A stretch of 64,000 nt of DNA, from the NCBI GenBank assembly GCA_902524535.1, contig CABZDR010000005.1, positions 1 through 64,000 on the forward strand, written 5' to 3'. Under the pieces are notes generated by a model that worked only from the letters and a program-made list of their open reading frames with translations, did no database searches and was not told the DNA's origin. The stretch comes from an uncultured Pelagibacteraceae bacterium. GTDB taxonomy: Bacteria; Pseudomonadota; Alphaproteobacteria; Pelagibacterales; Pelagibacteraceae. The translations under genes and the position numbers were made by a program. Positions 1 through 8,824 of the stretch are shown here, one piece after another (the first letter of the stretch is position 1; the number at the start of each line of letters is the position of its first letter).

Positions 1-119
1 TTTGCCCCCTTTGAAGAATTGTGTAAATCAAGTCTTTTTTTTAGATCATTAGTATAACCAACATAAGAAACTAATTTTTTCCTTCTAAACGAAACTAGAA
101 GATATACATAATACTTCAT
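1..119 (-). CDS. GIY-YIG nuclease superfamily protein, partial
   Basis: The reverse strand reads from an ATG at 119 straight off the window edge, so only the first 39 residues are visible. They begin MKYYVYLLVS and contain YVGYTNDLKKRL, matching the two strands and first helix of the GIY-YIG fold (here VYLL and YVGYT, with the Arg of KKRL). Small stand-alone GIY-YIG proteins (UPF0213/YhbQ type) of about 90 residues are common in alphaproteobacteria and are poorly characterised; a nuclease role is inferred from the family only. Whether the catalytic Glu is present cannot be seen. Confidence 0.75.
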   Translation of the reverse strand, partial: MKYYVYLLVSFRRKKLVSYVGYTNDLKKRLDLHNSSKGA

Positions 120-126
120 AAAGAAA

Positions 127-201
127 TGGCGGTCCCTAGGGGAATCGAACCCCTCTTTCGAGGATGAAAACCACGTGTCCTAACCGATAGACGAAGGGAC
201 C
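127..201 (-). tRNA. tRNA-Glu (anticodon TTC)
   Basis: The reverse strand folds as a complete cloverleaf with an encoded CCA. The acceptor arms GGTCCCT and AGGGACC pair perfectly, the T arm is AGGGG-TTCGATT-CCCCT, and the anticodon loop TTTTCAT carries TTC for glutamate. The anticodon stem CGTGG/CCTCG has a T-T mismatch at its middle pair, which is unusual. It lies 81 bases upstream of the end of glpX and has no partner tRNA nearby. Confidence 0.95.
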
Positions 202-282
202 AAAAGTCTGTTTTTTATTGTATAAATTATTATTAATCAAGCTTAATTAAATATATAATTTTTGTTTGATTTAATTAATCAC

Positions 283-1224
283 TCAAATTTTTTCATGTTT
301 TCTGATAATCTTTTTCAAACCAGATGATTTATGTGTTATTAAAGTTTCTGAAAAAAAGATATCATTGTCTAATTTAATACCTGAGACTAAATCTCCAGAT
401 GTTATTCCTGTCGCACAAAAAATAGAATCACCGGACACAATTTCCTCTAAATAGTACTTTTTATTAAAATCATTTATACCCATTAATTTAGCTCTTTCTT
501 TATCTAAATCAGTTTTAAATAAAAATCTGCCTTGAAAAAAACAATTAAATGCATCAAGTGCCGCTGCAGCAAGAACACCTTCTGGACTTCCTCCTTCACC
601 TAAAAATAAATCAACTTTATATTTATCCTCAGAAACTAGAAGAGCGCCTGAAACGTCACCATCTGTAATTAATTTTAATTTAACTCCTATATTACCTAAT
701 TCATCAATAATTTGTTTATGTCTTGGGCGATCTAAAAGACAAACTGTTATATCTTTAGGGTTTTTATTTTTATACTCAGCTAAATTAAAAATATTTTTTT
801 TTAATGGAAAATCTAAATCTACAACATTTTTTTCATTTACATTAGCTGAAATTTTATTCATATAAGTCTCAGGAGCATTAAATAAATTTGATTTTTTTGC
901 AACGGCTATCACTGATAAAGCTCCAGGTAAGTTTTTCGCTACAAAATTTGTACCCTCTAACGGATCTACAGCTATATCTAATTCTGGACCGTTATTATTA
1001 CCTAAATTTTCTCCAATATAAAGCATTGGAGCCTCATCAAGCTCACCTTCACCAATAACTATATTTCCTTTCATATCAATTTTATTTAATTCAGTTCTCA
1101 TTGTATCGACCGCAGCTTTATCAGCAGCTATTTTATCATTCTTCCCTATAAAGTAATAACTGGCTAGGGCTGCTCTAGAAGAAACATTAATAAATAAATC
1201 TTCATATTTTTTATTTATTTCCAT
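283..1224 (-). CDS. glpX: Class II fructose-1,6-bisphosphatase (GlpX)
   Basis: Hydrolyses fructose 1,6-bisphosphate to fructose 6-phosphate in gluconeogenesis; in some bacteria the enzyme also accepts sedoheptulose 1,7-bisphosphate. At 313 residues it is near the usual family length. Metal and substrate motifs of the inositol-phosphatase superfamily are visible: GEGELDEAP at 58-66, DPLEGTN at 87-93, TDGDVSGAL near 190 and GGSPEGVLAAAA near 210. Its ATG overlaps by one base the TAA of the downstream-transcribed transporter gene, so the two genes are probably co-transcribed. SAR11 lacks a conventional complete Embden-Meyerhof pathway but retains gluconeogenesis, which fits this enzyme. Confidence 0.95.
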   Translation of the reverse strand: MEINKKYEDLFINVSSRAALASYYFIGKNDKIAADKAAVDTMRTELNKIDMKGNIVIGEGELDEAPMLYIGENLGNNNGPELDIAVDPLEGTNFVAKNLPGALSVIAVAKKSNLFNAPETYMNKISANVNEKNVVDLDFPLKKNIFNLAEYKNKNPKDITVCLLDRPRHKQIIDELGNIGVKLKLITDGDVSGALLVSEDKYKVDLFLGEGGSPEGVLAAAALDAFNCFFQGRFLFKTDLDKERAKLMGINDFNKKYYLEEIVSGDSIFCATGITSGDLVSGIKLDNDIFFSETLITHKSSGLKKIIRKHEKI

Positions 1225-2216
1225 TAAGCAATAGTTTCCAAAGACGTGTTTTTTTCTAATCTATTTTCAAATTCCCTTAATCTTTTCCAAACAGATATTA
1301 ATTCAACAATAATTGGCCAACTTCGAACTAAATATTGGAGTGAAGTTTCAACTCTTCCAAAAGCTCTTATAATTTGTTGAACAAATCCCAATGTAATTGC
1401 TCCTGTAACAATTGTGGGTGCTAAAGCTAAATAAGGAACAATAACCATTCCTTGAAGATAACTCCACTTAACAGCATTAAAATATAGATAATGAAAATAC
1501 ATCTTATAATGAATTTTACGAACGCCACCATAAAGATCAGTTATTTTTTCCGGCTTTGCACTTTCCTTAAAGTCTTCTCCTAAAACTAACTCTTTTCTAT
1601 ACGCTGCCTCTTCTTTTTGAATATCGTATTCAATTCCTGGTAATTTAATTCCAACACTGGCTAATATTATAGTTCCTCCTAATGCAGAAACAATTGCAAC
1701 CCAAACTAACGCATGGTCGACTGGTCCAATCCATGGAAGAACAGTAATACTTTTTGATAAACCCCATAATATAGGTGTGAATGCCACCAAGGTCATTAAG
1801 CTTCTTAAAAGTTCGGCCCCTAAGCCTTCCATGATTCTTGCAAATTTTAAAGTATCCTCTTGAACTCTTTGTGATGCTCCTTCTATAGACGAAGCATAAT
1901 TCCACTTATCATGATAAAAATCAGCCATAGCTGTTCTCCATCTAAAAGTCCAATGACTTGTAAAATAATCACTAAAAATGACAACTAAAATATAAACAGC
2001 AGCTATTTTTGCAAAAGTAAACAAATAAGCAATAAAATCTTTCTCTGTTACTGAATTAGGTTCTGTTAAGGCTTTTTGAAGAGTGTCATAAAATTCTCCA
2101 AACCATTCATTTATTTTTACATCTAATTGAACTTGATACCATGTAGCAACTAAAATTATAACAGTGCCACCGATACTCCAAAGGTGCCATTTTTTTTGTG
2201 TAAAAAATTTAAACAT
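1224..2216 (-). CDS. SbmA/BacA-family peptide transporter
   Basis: Inner-membrane protein of the SbmA/BacA family, which imports peptides and peptide-like compounds using the proton gradient; in rhizobia and Brucella BacA also affects very-long-chain fatty acids in lipid A. Hydrophobic segments lie at about 15-32, 62-82, 138-156, 166-190 and 255-280. The family signature SQRVQEDTLKFARIMEG is clear near residue 117, and GLGFVQQ-like and RAFGRVETSLQYLVRSW stretches lie near the C terminus. At 330 residues it is shorter than E. coli SbmA (about 406). No ATPase domain is attached, as expected for this family. The substrate cannot be told from sequence. Confidence 0.88.
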   Translation of the reverse strand: MFKFFTQKKWHLWSIGGTVIILVATWYQVQLDVKINEWFGEFYDTLQKALTEPNSVTEKDFIAYLFTFAKIAAVYILVVIFSDYFTSHWTFRWRTAMADFYHDKWNYASSIEGASQRVQEDTLKFARIMEGLGAELLRSLMTLVAFTPILWGLSKSITVLPWIGPVDHALVWVAIVSALGGTIILASVGIKLPGIEYDIQKEEAAYRKELVLGEDFKESAKPEKITDLYGGVRKIHYKMYFHYLYFNAVKWSYLQGMVIVPYLALAPTIVTGAITLGFVQQIIRAFGRVETSLQYLVRSWPIIVELISVWKRLREFENRLEKNTSLETIA

Positions 2217-2248
2217 CTATTTTAAAAAATTATCTGCATAAGACTTTT

Positions 2249-2497
2249 TTACAATTTTTCTTTTTTTGGTTCTATAATTTCAACTTCAATCTTATTTTTT
2301 TTTGCATATTCTATTGCTAATTCTTTTGTAGAAAATTCTAAATTCAATTCGGATAAAGTATCATTCGAACTTTCCCAGCCCATCAAAGGGTTTCTTGTTG
2401 GATCCCTAGTCTCAAATTCCAAGACCCATTTATAAGATTTCCCTCTGCCGGACTGCATAGGACTTTTATTAGGTATATAAATTTTAGCTTTTCTCAT
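2249..2497 (-). CDS. NDUFS4-like complex I accessory subunit
   Basis: An 82-residue protein of the ETC complex I subunit family, the bacterial relative of mitochondrial NDUFS4 (18 kDa accessory subunit). Recognisable elements are the N-terminal AKIYIPNKSPMQSG, the core WVLEFETRD, PLMGWESSNDT and the C-terminal segment AIEYAKKNKIEVEI. In alphaproteobacteria this subunit is often encoded apart from the main nuo operon, next to a tRNA gene, as here with tRNA-Pro 3 bases upstream. It probably stabilises the N-module of NADH:quinone oxidoreductase at the membrane. Confidence 0.9.
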   Translation of the reverse strand: MRKAKIYIPNKSPMQSGRGKSYKWVLEFETRDPTRNPLMGWESSNDTLSELNLEFSTKELAIEYAKKNKIEVEIIEPKKEKL

Positions 2498-2500
2498 AAA

Positions 2501-2577
<77 letters not shown>

Positions 2578-2671
2578 AGTGATGTACTAATACAGCACTT
2601 ATTAATTATTTCAATGTATAAAGGTAGAGAAATTTAAAAGAAATTTGGAAAAAATCTGCTATATAAAGCTT

Positions 2672-3127
2672 ATGATTATCGACTGTCCTTGTGGTGAAAA
2701 AAAATTTGAAATTGATGCTAATTTAATTCCTGAAAAAGGAAGAACACTACAATGTGGAGCTTGTGATCGAAAATGGTTTTATAAAAATACTTATATTGAA
2801 GAGACTGTTGAAAAACCTATTGAATTACCACAAACTCAAGACGAAGTAGATGTTGAAATTAAAAAGAGCTTAAAAACGACTCTGCATAATAACTCTCAAA
2901 AAAAACAAATAAAGGACACTAATTACAATAATGGAATAAATCTTAATTTGTCAAAAATTTTTAGTTATTTTATAGTCCTAATTATCACATCAATAGCAGC
3001 AATAATTTTTTTGGATACATTCAAAAATAATTTATCCTCTATATTTCCGAATCTGGAATTATTTTTATTTAATTTATTTGAGACTATTAAAGACATAAAT
3101 CTATTTATAAAAGATTTAATAAGATAA
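2672..3127 (+). CDS. MJ0042-type zinc-ribbon membrane protein
   Basis: A 151-residue protein with an N-terminal zinc ribbon: CPC near 5-7 and CGAC near 28-31, in the arrangement of the MJ0042 zinc-finger family (IDCPCGEKKFEID ... LQCGACDRKWFYK). A charged linker follows, then one transmembrane helix near 100-120 and a hydrophobic C terminus. I chose the ATG at 2672 because translation from the in-frame TTG at 2645 would add nine residues in front of the conserved start of the zinc ribbon. The function is unknown. It lies one base upstream of nhaA and is probably transcribed with it. Confidence 0.75.
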   Translation: MIIDCPCGEKKFEIDANLIPEKGRTLQCGACDRKWFYKNTYIEETVEKPIELPQTQDEVDVEIKKSLKTTLHNNSQKKQIKDTNYNNGINLNLSKIFSYFIVLIITSIAAIIFLDTFKNNLSSIFPNLELFLFNLFETIKDINLFIKDLIR

Positions 3128-3128
3128 A

Positions 3129-4301
3129 ATGATTAATTATTTATCAAAACCTTTTAGATGGTTTTTTAAGCTTGAAGCAGCAAGTGGCTTAGTATTGTTA
3201 TTTGCGGCTATTATTGCTCTAATAATAAGTAATTCAGATTTATCCGAATTATATTTCTCAACATTAAATAAATATTTATTCATAGGTATTAATAATTTTG
3301 GATTAAAATTATCTGTTATTCACTGGATTAACGATGCTTTAATGACAATATTCTTTTTCTTTGTTACATTAGAAATAAAAAGAGAATTTTTACAAGGAGA
3401 ACTTTCTAATATTAAACAAGCCTTACTTCCAATAATTGCTGCTGTTGGTGGAATGTTGATTCCTGCTCTATTTTACATTTTTATAAATTTTGGTGATCCT
3501 GAAACTTTAAATGGATGGGCAATTCCTTCAGCTACTGATATCGCTTTCTCTCTTGGTGTACTTTCTTTGTTAGGTAAAAGAGTTCCATTATCCTTAAAAG
3601 TTTTTTTAACAGCTCTTGCAATTATAGATGATTTAGGTGCTATTGTCATTATTGCTATATTTTATTCAGGTGATTTAAGTATAAAATATTTAAGTTTAAT
3701 GTTATTAGCTTTCATAATTCTATTAATTATAAATAAATTTAATGTTAAAAAATTTTTACCATATCTTATAGTTGGTATATTTCTTTGGGATTTCACACAC
3801 AATTCAGGCATACATGCAACAATAGCTGGTGTTTTATTAGCTATGACAATACCCCACAGAAAAAAAGAAAAAGATTTTTCACTATTAATAAAAGTTGAGC
3901 ATGCTATTAGTCCATATGTTGCTTTTGGTATAATGCCCCTTTTCGCTTTTGCGAATGCTGGTGTTTCATTGGAAGGTTTATCACTTGGTTCACTTCTTGA
4001 TAAGGTGCCTTTAGGTATTGTTTTAGGATTATTTGTTGGAAAACAATTAGGTGTCTTTGTGTTCTCTTATGCAGCAATTAAAACAAAAATAGCTCAAATG
4101 CCTAATAATTCAAATTGGTTTAATTTTTATGGGGTTGGAGTATTAACGGGTATTGGTTTTACGATGAGTCTTTTTGTTGGTAATTTAGCCTTTGTAGAAA
4201 ATATGCAATATATGGATGGTGTAAAAATAGGTGTATTAACAGGGTCGCTTTTGTCTACTTTATTTGGATACTTTTTAATATTACTAACACCTAATAAATG
4301 A
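3129..4301 (+). CDS. nhaA: Na+/H+ antiporter NhaA
   Basis: Electrogenic sodium/proton antiporter of the inner membrane, important for pH and sodium homeostasis in a marine cell. At 390 residues it matches E. coli NhaA in length. The paired aspartates that bind the cation are seen in AIIDDLGAIVII (D167, D168), and the unwound-helix motif SATDIAFSLG lies at 134-143. The N-terminal LEAASGLVLL and C-terminal GVGVLTGIGFTMSLF are typical of the family. It starts one base after the zinc-ribbon gene and overlaps the next gene by four bases (ATGA), suggesting a three-gene operon. Confidence 0.97.
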   Translation: MINYLSKPFRWFFKLEAASGLVLLFAAIIALIISNSDLSELYFSTLNKYLFIGINNFGLKLSVIHWINDALMTIFFFFVTLEIKREFLQGELSNIKQALLPIIAAVGGMLIPALFYIFINFGDPETLNGWAIPSATDIAFSLGVLSLLGKRVPLSLKVFLTALAIIDDLGAIVIIAIFYSGDLSIKYLSLMLLAFIILLIINKFNVKKFLPYLIVGIFLWDFTHNSGIHATIAGVLLAMTIPHRKKEKDFSLLIKVEHAISPYVAFGIMPLFAFANAGVSLEGLSLGSLLDKVPLGIVLGLFVGKQLGVFVFSYAAIKTKIAQMPNNSNWFNFYGVGVLTGIGFTMSLFVGNLAFVENMQYMDGVKIGVLTGSLLSTLFGYFLILLTPNK

Positions 4302-4843
4302 AAAAAAAAATAATTTTAGGTTTAACGATAATCATGTTTTTTTTTAAAAGCCCTATTTCAGCAAATTATGAAAAAACTTTTTTTGATTTAAAAATTGAAA
4401 ATATATCAGGTGATATAATTAATTTTAGTGATTTTAAAAATAAGGTAGTTTTAGTTGTTAATACAGCAAGTTATTGCGGATTTACAAACCAATATAATGA
4501 ACTTCAAGCTCTTTGGAACAAATATAATAAAAAAGGTTTAATTGTTCTTGGTGTTCCATCAAACTCATTTAATCAAGAAAAAAAAGGAAATTCTGAAGTA
4601 AAAGAATTTTGTGAAGTAAATTTTAATATTACTTTTCCTCTTTCAGCAATTACTGAAGTGAAAGGAATTAATGCTCATGAACTTTTTAAATGGGCTAAGA
4701 CTAATTATGGTAATTCAGCGGTTCCGAAATGGAATTTTCATAAAATTTTGATTAATAAAGAAGGTAAAGTAGCAGATACGTTTTCTTCCTTTACTAAGCC
4801 AATGTCAAAAAAAATAATTAGTAAAATTGAAAGTATCTTATAG
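4298..4843 (+). CDS. Exported glutathione peroxidase family protein
   Basis: Thiol peroxidase of the glutathione peroxidase family, 181 residues, with a hydrophobic signal segment at about 4-22 that suggests a periplasmic location. The peroxidatic residue is Cys60 in NTASYCGFTNQY (cysteine rather than selenocysteine); the partner Gln is in VPSNSFNQEKKG (near 93) and the Trp in KWNFHKILI. Cysteine-type members usually use thioredoxin-like reductants. The start overlaps the nhaA stop (ATGA). Its stop overlaps the converging MBL-fold gene by six bases. Confidence 0.92.
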   Translation: MKKKIILGLTIIMFFFKSPISANYEKTFFDLKIENISGDIINFSDFKNKVVLVVNTASYCGFTNQYNELQALWNKYNKKGLIVLGVPSNSFNQEKKGNSEVKEFCEVNFNITFPLSAITEVKGINAHELFKWAKTNYGNSAVPKWNFHKILINKEGKVADTFSSFTKPMSKKIISKIESIL

Positions 4844-5608
4844 TTTGATTGATAACCCATCATGAGCAGGAACTACATTTTTAGGTAATAATTTCTTGAG
4901 AGCTTTATAATCTAATACGGGTGATAAATTAGTTAAAATTGCATTTTTTGGATTAAATTTTGAAATCATTGATAGCGAAGTTTCAAGATTAAAATGTGAG
5001 GGATGAGGATTATACCATAAACAATCAATAATTAGATATTTCAAATTTTTAAAATATTTAAAATCACTATCATAGATTTTACTCACATCACTTATGTAAG
5101 CTAATTTTTTGTCAATTATGAAACAGTTAGATTTTACGTTACCATGCTCAACTTTAACTGATTTAATCTTTATTTTTTTTTTATTATTAATGGTAAAAAT
5201 ATTTTTTGGTAAATTGTTCAACTTTAAAGTTGCTGGATATTCTTTTGAATAACTTTTGAAAATGTATGAAAAACTTTTCTTAAGATACTTCGACGTTGAT
5301 CTATCAGCATAAACATTAATTTGATTTTTGCTATTTATGTAGAAAGATCTTAAATCATTAATTCCATGAGTTTGGTCTCCGTGCATATGAGAATAAAGCA
5401 CTTTATCTATCTTTTTTATTTTGTGTCTCAATAATTGTTGTCTCAAATCAGGTGATGTGTCTATTAATATGTTTTGATTTGATGTTTTGATAATTGCTGA
5501 ACATCTTGTTCTATGGTTTTTTATGTTTTTTGGATCACAATTACCAAAAAATCCATCTGGTCTTGGTACACCCATTGAACTTCCGCAACCGAGTATAATA
5601 AATTCCAT
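4838..5608 (-). CDS. MBL-fold metallo-hydrolase (PhnP/ElaC-like)
   Basis: A 256-residue metallo-beta-lactamase-fold hydrolase. The zinc site SHMHGDQTHGINDLR supplies H74, H76, D78 and H81; other family features are LGCGSSMGVPRP at the N terminus, DTSPDLRQQLL at 50-60, VEHGN near 160 and DGLSI with its preceding His at the end. The Gly-Cys-Gly-Ser-Ser start and HxHxDxxHG motif resemble PhnP-like phosphodiesterases and alphaproteobacterial MBL proteins encoded beside tatD. The substrate is unknown. It is the last gene of a long minus-strand run and follows tatD by 5 bases. Confidence 0.88.
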   Translation of the reverse strand: MEFIILGCGSSMGVPRPDGFFGNCDPKNIKNHRTRCSAIIKTSNQNILIDTSPDLRQQLLRHKIKKIDKVLYSHMHGDQTHGINDLRSFYINSKNQINVYADRSTSKYLKKSFSYIFKSYSKEYPATLKLNNLPKNIFTINNKKKIKIKSVKVEHGNVKSNCFIIDKKLAYISDVSKIYDSDFKYFKNLKYLIIDCLWYNPHPSHFNLETSLSMISKFNPKNAILTNLSPVLDYKALKKLLPKNVVPAHDGLSIKL

Positions 5609-5613
5609 GGATT

Positions 5614-6375
5614 TTAATTAAAAAAAAGATTATTAAAGTTTTTAGTCGTAATTTTTGTTATTTCTTTTTTAGGTAAATCTTTGATATCAGCTAATTTTTG
5701 AGCTGTATAACTTAAAAACGATGGTTCATTTTTTTTACCACGATTAGGAACAGGAGCTAAATAAGGGCTATCAGTTTCGATCAAAATTTTTTCTAATGGT
5801 AAAATTTTAAACGTTTCCTGTAGATCTATGGAATTTTTAAAAGTTATAATGCCACTTGCAGAAAAAAAAGCATTCAACTTCAATAATTTTTCGGCAAAAT
5901 TTTTTGAACCTGTAAAACAATGCATCAAAATTTTTAATTTTTCACCCTGATATTTATTCAAAATTTCTAATGTCTCGTCCTCTGCGTTTCTCGAATGAAT
6001 TATCAAAGGTGAGTTAGTTTTTATTGAAGCTTCTATATGTTTCTTAAAGCTTTTAATCTGCTTTTCTTTATCACTGTTATTGTAATAAAAATCCAATCCA
6101 GTTTCACCTATACCAATTATCTTAGGATTTTCTTCAAAATTTTTCACAATATAATCAATTGTAATTTCATTATTAACAGTTTCATGTGGATGTATCCCAA
6201 TAGTACCAAAAATAATTTCGTCCTCATTGATAATATCTTTAATTTTTTGAAAACTTTCGATAGATGTAGAAATTGTTAATAATTTTTCAATTCCTACGTC
6301 TTTTGAACGTTTAATTATATTTGATAAATCACTTTTCAGTGGTTCATGGTCTAAGTGGCAATGTGAATCAATCAT
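5614..6375 (-). CDS. tatD: TatD family metal-dependent DNase
   Basis: A 253-residue TIM-barrel metal hydrolase. The metal ligands are visible as SHCHLDH at 4-10, the Glu of GIGETGLDFYY near 90, PLIIHSRNAEDE near 127, LMHCFTGS near 154 and the Asp of IETDSPYLAP near 203. TatD proteins act as 3'-5' exonucleases or tRNA-end proofreading enzymes and are not part of Tat transport. It overlaps metG by 8 bases, the usual arrangement in alphaproteobacteria. Confidence 0.94.
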   Translation of the reverse strand: MIDSHCHLDHEPLKSDLSNIIKRSKDVGIEKLLTISTSIESFQKIKDIINEDEIIFGTIGIHPHETVNNEITIDYIVKNFEENPKIIGIGETGLDFYYNNSDKEKQIKSFKKHIEASIKTNSPLIIHSRNAEDETLEILNKYQGEKLKILMHCFTGSKNFAEKLLKLNAFFSASGIITFKNSIDLQETFKILPLEKILIETDSPYLAPVPNRGKKNEPSFLSYTAQKLADIKDLPKKEITKITTKNFNNLFFN

Positions 6376-7909
6376 TATTTTTTTCTATTTTTTTAAATAA
6401 TATATCTATTTTATTTATTTTTTTGTCTTTAATTAGAAAATCATTATTTTCAATTGAAGAAAAATCAATATCTTTTTCCTTTATATCAAAAATTTTTAAT
6501 GCTTTTACAGACGACTCGGGAATAATTGGATATAATAAATAGCTTATTTTTCTCACTATTTCTAATGTTGTATACACTATGGTATTTAATCTGATTAGAT
6601 TATCTTTTTTTTTCCAAGGCTCTTGATCATTAAAATATTTGTTTGCTTCAAATAACGAATTTACAATAAAGTCAATATAAAAATTAATGTCTTGGTTGTC
6701 GATTTTTTCTCTAATAGTATTTAAATTATTTTTAAATTTATCTAATATTTTGAGATCATCTGACTGAAATTCTATTTTATTTGGAATTTTACCTTCACAA
6801 TTTTTTAGAGAAAAAGCAACCACTCGTTGGCACAAGTTTCCAAAATTATTTGCTAAATCACTATTAATGCAATCTTCAAGTCTGTCCTGCGATATATTTC
6901 CATCATTACCAAAAGAAACTTCTTTAATAAGATAGTATCTTAATGCATCAATACCGTAATTTTCTATAATATCAATTGGATCTAATATATTACCTTTTGA
7001 CTTAGACATTTTTTCATCTCCTGAAAGTATCCAACCATGGCCATAAACTTTTAATGGAGGTTTAATTTTAGCTGCTAATAAAAAAGCTGGCCAATAAATC
7101 GCATGAAATCTCAATATGTCTTTACCAATGATATGTAAGGAAGCAGGCCAAAAATTATTAAGTAACTGATCATTTTTATCAGGATAATTTAAAGCACTTA
7201 AATAATTAGTTAACGCATCAAGCCATACATATATAACATGATCGTTGTTACTGGGTACTTTAATCCCCCAGGAGAAACTCTTCCGACTTACAGATAAATC
7301 CTTCAAACCATTTTTTACAAAACTTATAACCTCATTTTTTCTAGACTCTGGTGAAATAAATTGTGGATTTTTTTCATAAAAATTTAATAAAGGCTTTTCC
7401 CATTTTGATAGTCTAAAAAAATAAGATTCTTCATCAACCCACTCGACTGAAGATTTTGAGGAAATTGCTATTTTTTTTCCATTATTTTCCTCAATTTCAT
7501 CTTCATTATAAAATGCTTCATCTGAAACAGAGTACCATCCAGAATATTTAGATAGATAAATGTCATCATTTTTTTCTAGTTCATTCCACAAATATTGCAC
7601 AGATTTTAAATGTCTTTTCTCAGTAGTTCTTATAAAATCAGAATTTGTTAAATTTAAAGTTTTTGAAAGATCCTTAAAAGTTTGACTTATAGTGTCACAA
7701 AATTTTAATGTATCCATCCCCTCTTTCTCAGCTGCTCTTTGAATTTTTAATCCATGTTCATCTGTGCCAGTTAAAAAATGTACCTGAAAGCCATCCATTC
7801 TTTTAAATCTTGCAAAAAAGTCTGCAACAATACTTGAATATGCGTGGCCCATATGGGGTTTTGCTGATGGATAATAAATCGGCGTAGTAATGTAAAAATA
7901 TTTAGTCAT
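6368..7909 (-). CDS. metG: Methionyl-tRNA synthetase
   Basis: Class I aminoacyl-tRNA synthetase, 513 residues. The HIGH signature appears as PHMGHAYSS (19-22) and the KMSKS loop as EKMSKSKGN near 305. The connective region (GWYSVSDEAFYNEDE ... VEWVDEESYFFRLSKWE) lacks the zinc-binding cysteine knuckles, placing it in the zinc-free MetG type usual in alphaproteobacteria. There is no C-terminal tRNA-binding (EMAP-like) domain, consistent with the short length. It overlaps holB upstream and tatD downstream by 8 bases each. Confidence 0.97.
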   Translation of the reverse strand: MTKYFYITTPIYYPSAKPHMGHAYSSIVADFFARFKRMDGFQVHFLTGTDEHGLKIQRAAEKEGMDTLKFCDTISQTFKDLSKTLNLTNSDFIRTTEKRHLKSVQYLWNELEKNDDIYLSKYSGWYSVSDEAFYNEDEIEENNGKKIAISSKSSVEWVDEESYFFRLSKWEKPLLNFYEKNPQFISPESRKNEVISFVKNGLKDLSVSRKSFSWGIKVPSNNDHVIYVWLDALTNYLSALNYPDKNDQLLNNFWPASLHIIGKDILRFHAIYWPAFLLAAKIKPPLKVYGHGWILSGDEKMSKSKGNILDPIDIIENYGIDALRYYLIKEVSFGNDGNISQDRLEDCINSDLANNFGNLCQRVVAFSLKNCEGKIPNKIEFQSDDLKILDKFKNNLNTIREKIDNQDINFYIDFIVNSLFEANKYFNDQEPWKKKDNLIRLNTIVYTTLEIVRKISYLLYPIIPESSVKALKIFDIKEKDIDFSSIENNDFLIKDKKINKIDILFKKIEKNND

Positions 7910-8822
7910 TAACTATTTGATGTCTTAGTTGAATAAATAAACTTTCAATATCTAAATTAAATCTTTTAATATCATTAATTGAACTCACAAATTTTGCATA
8001 AACTGAATAATTATCTAAATTATTAATTTCTTTAGTGAAATATATTTGAAAAAAAGCAAATATAAAATCAATACTTAAAACATCTTTTTTATAATAATGA
8101 TTATCAATTATTTCTAACAAGAACTCTTTGAGCTTCATATTCGATAAGTCTATTTTTTTTTCAAGAGAAAATTTATATAAATTTAGTAGATCACCTGGAG
8201 TAAAATAATGTGAAATTAAATCATCATTTATCAAACTTTTAATATCTTTATCAACAATCTTATTAAAAATTTTAACACTTTCTTGTTGTGATAATGTAAT
8301 TTTAAAAAACAAACATCTAGATTTAATCGTTTCTAAAATTTTTGATGTATTATTAATAATGATAAAAAAAATATTATCATTTGGTTCCTCTAAAGTTTTG
8401 AGTAAAGCGTTATTCGAATTTGTATTCATTAACTCATGATTATCTATTAATATAAATCTGGGCTTGCTGTTAAAAGAAGATTTATTACAAAAGTTAATTA
8501 ATTCTCTTATTTGATCAACTTCTATATTTTTTTTTTCTTTTTTAATATCAATTAAATAAAAATTTGGCGATGTATTGTTCTTAACTAATTTGAAAGATCT
8601 ATTCTTTTCATTAATTTGAAAATTTTGATCATCGTAAGAATATTCTTCATTTTTAGATAAAATATAATTAATTAAATGTAGCGATAAAGTAAATTTACCT
8701 GATCCTTTTGGGCCTGTTAATAATATCTTATTTGGTAATTTATCATTATCAAATAAACACTTTAATTCGTTGAAATAATTATCTAATTCGAAAAGCTTAG
8801 TCTGGTTAATGGGATCAGTCAT
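7902..8822 (-). CDS. holB: DNA polymerase III delta' subunit
   Basis: Clamp-loader subunit, 306 residues. The N-terminal AAA+ fold has a P-loop-like LLTGPKGSGKFT (near 34-45), the DNA-pol-III signature EVDQIRELINFC, a Walker B region RFILIDNHELMN, ALLKTLEEPNDN, and an SRC motif in TIKSRCLFFKI. No zinc-module cysteines are present between the Walker motifs, unlike E. coli delta'. The C-terminal half is low in similarity and lysine-rich. Gene order tmk-holB-metG is conserved in alphaproteobacteria and strongly supports the call. Confidence 0.9.
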   Translation of the reverse strand: MTDPINQTKLFELDNYFNELKCLFDNDKLPNKILLTGPKGSGKFTLSLHLINYILSKNEEYSYDDQNFQINEKNRSFKLVKNNTSPNFYLIDIKKEKKNIEVDQIRELINFCNKSSFNSKPRFILIDNHELMNTNSNNALLKTLEEPNDNIFFIIINNTSKILETIKSRCLFFKITLSQQESVKIFNKIVDKDIKSLINDDLISHYFTPGDLLNLYKFSLEKKIDLSNMKLKEFLLEIIDNHYYKKDVLSIDFIFAFFQIYFTKEINNLDNYSVYAKFVSSINDIKRFNLDIESLFIQLRHQIVND

Positions 8823-8824
8823 TT

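Noticed and set aside
2645-2671. Nine-residue N-terminal extension of the zinc-ribbon protein from a TTG codon.
   Set aside because: The ATG at 2672 gives the usual start just before the CPC motif; the extension shows no family resemblance.
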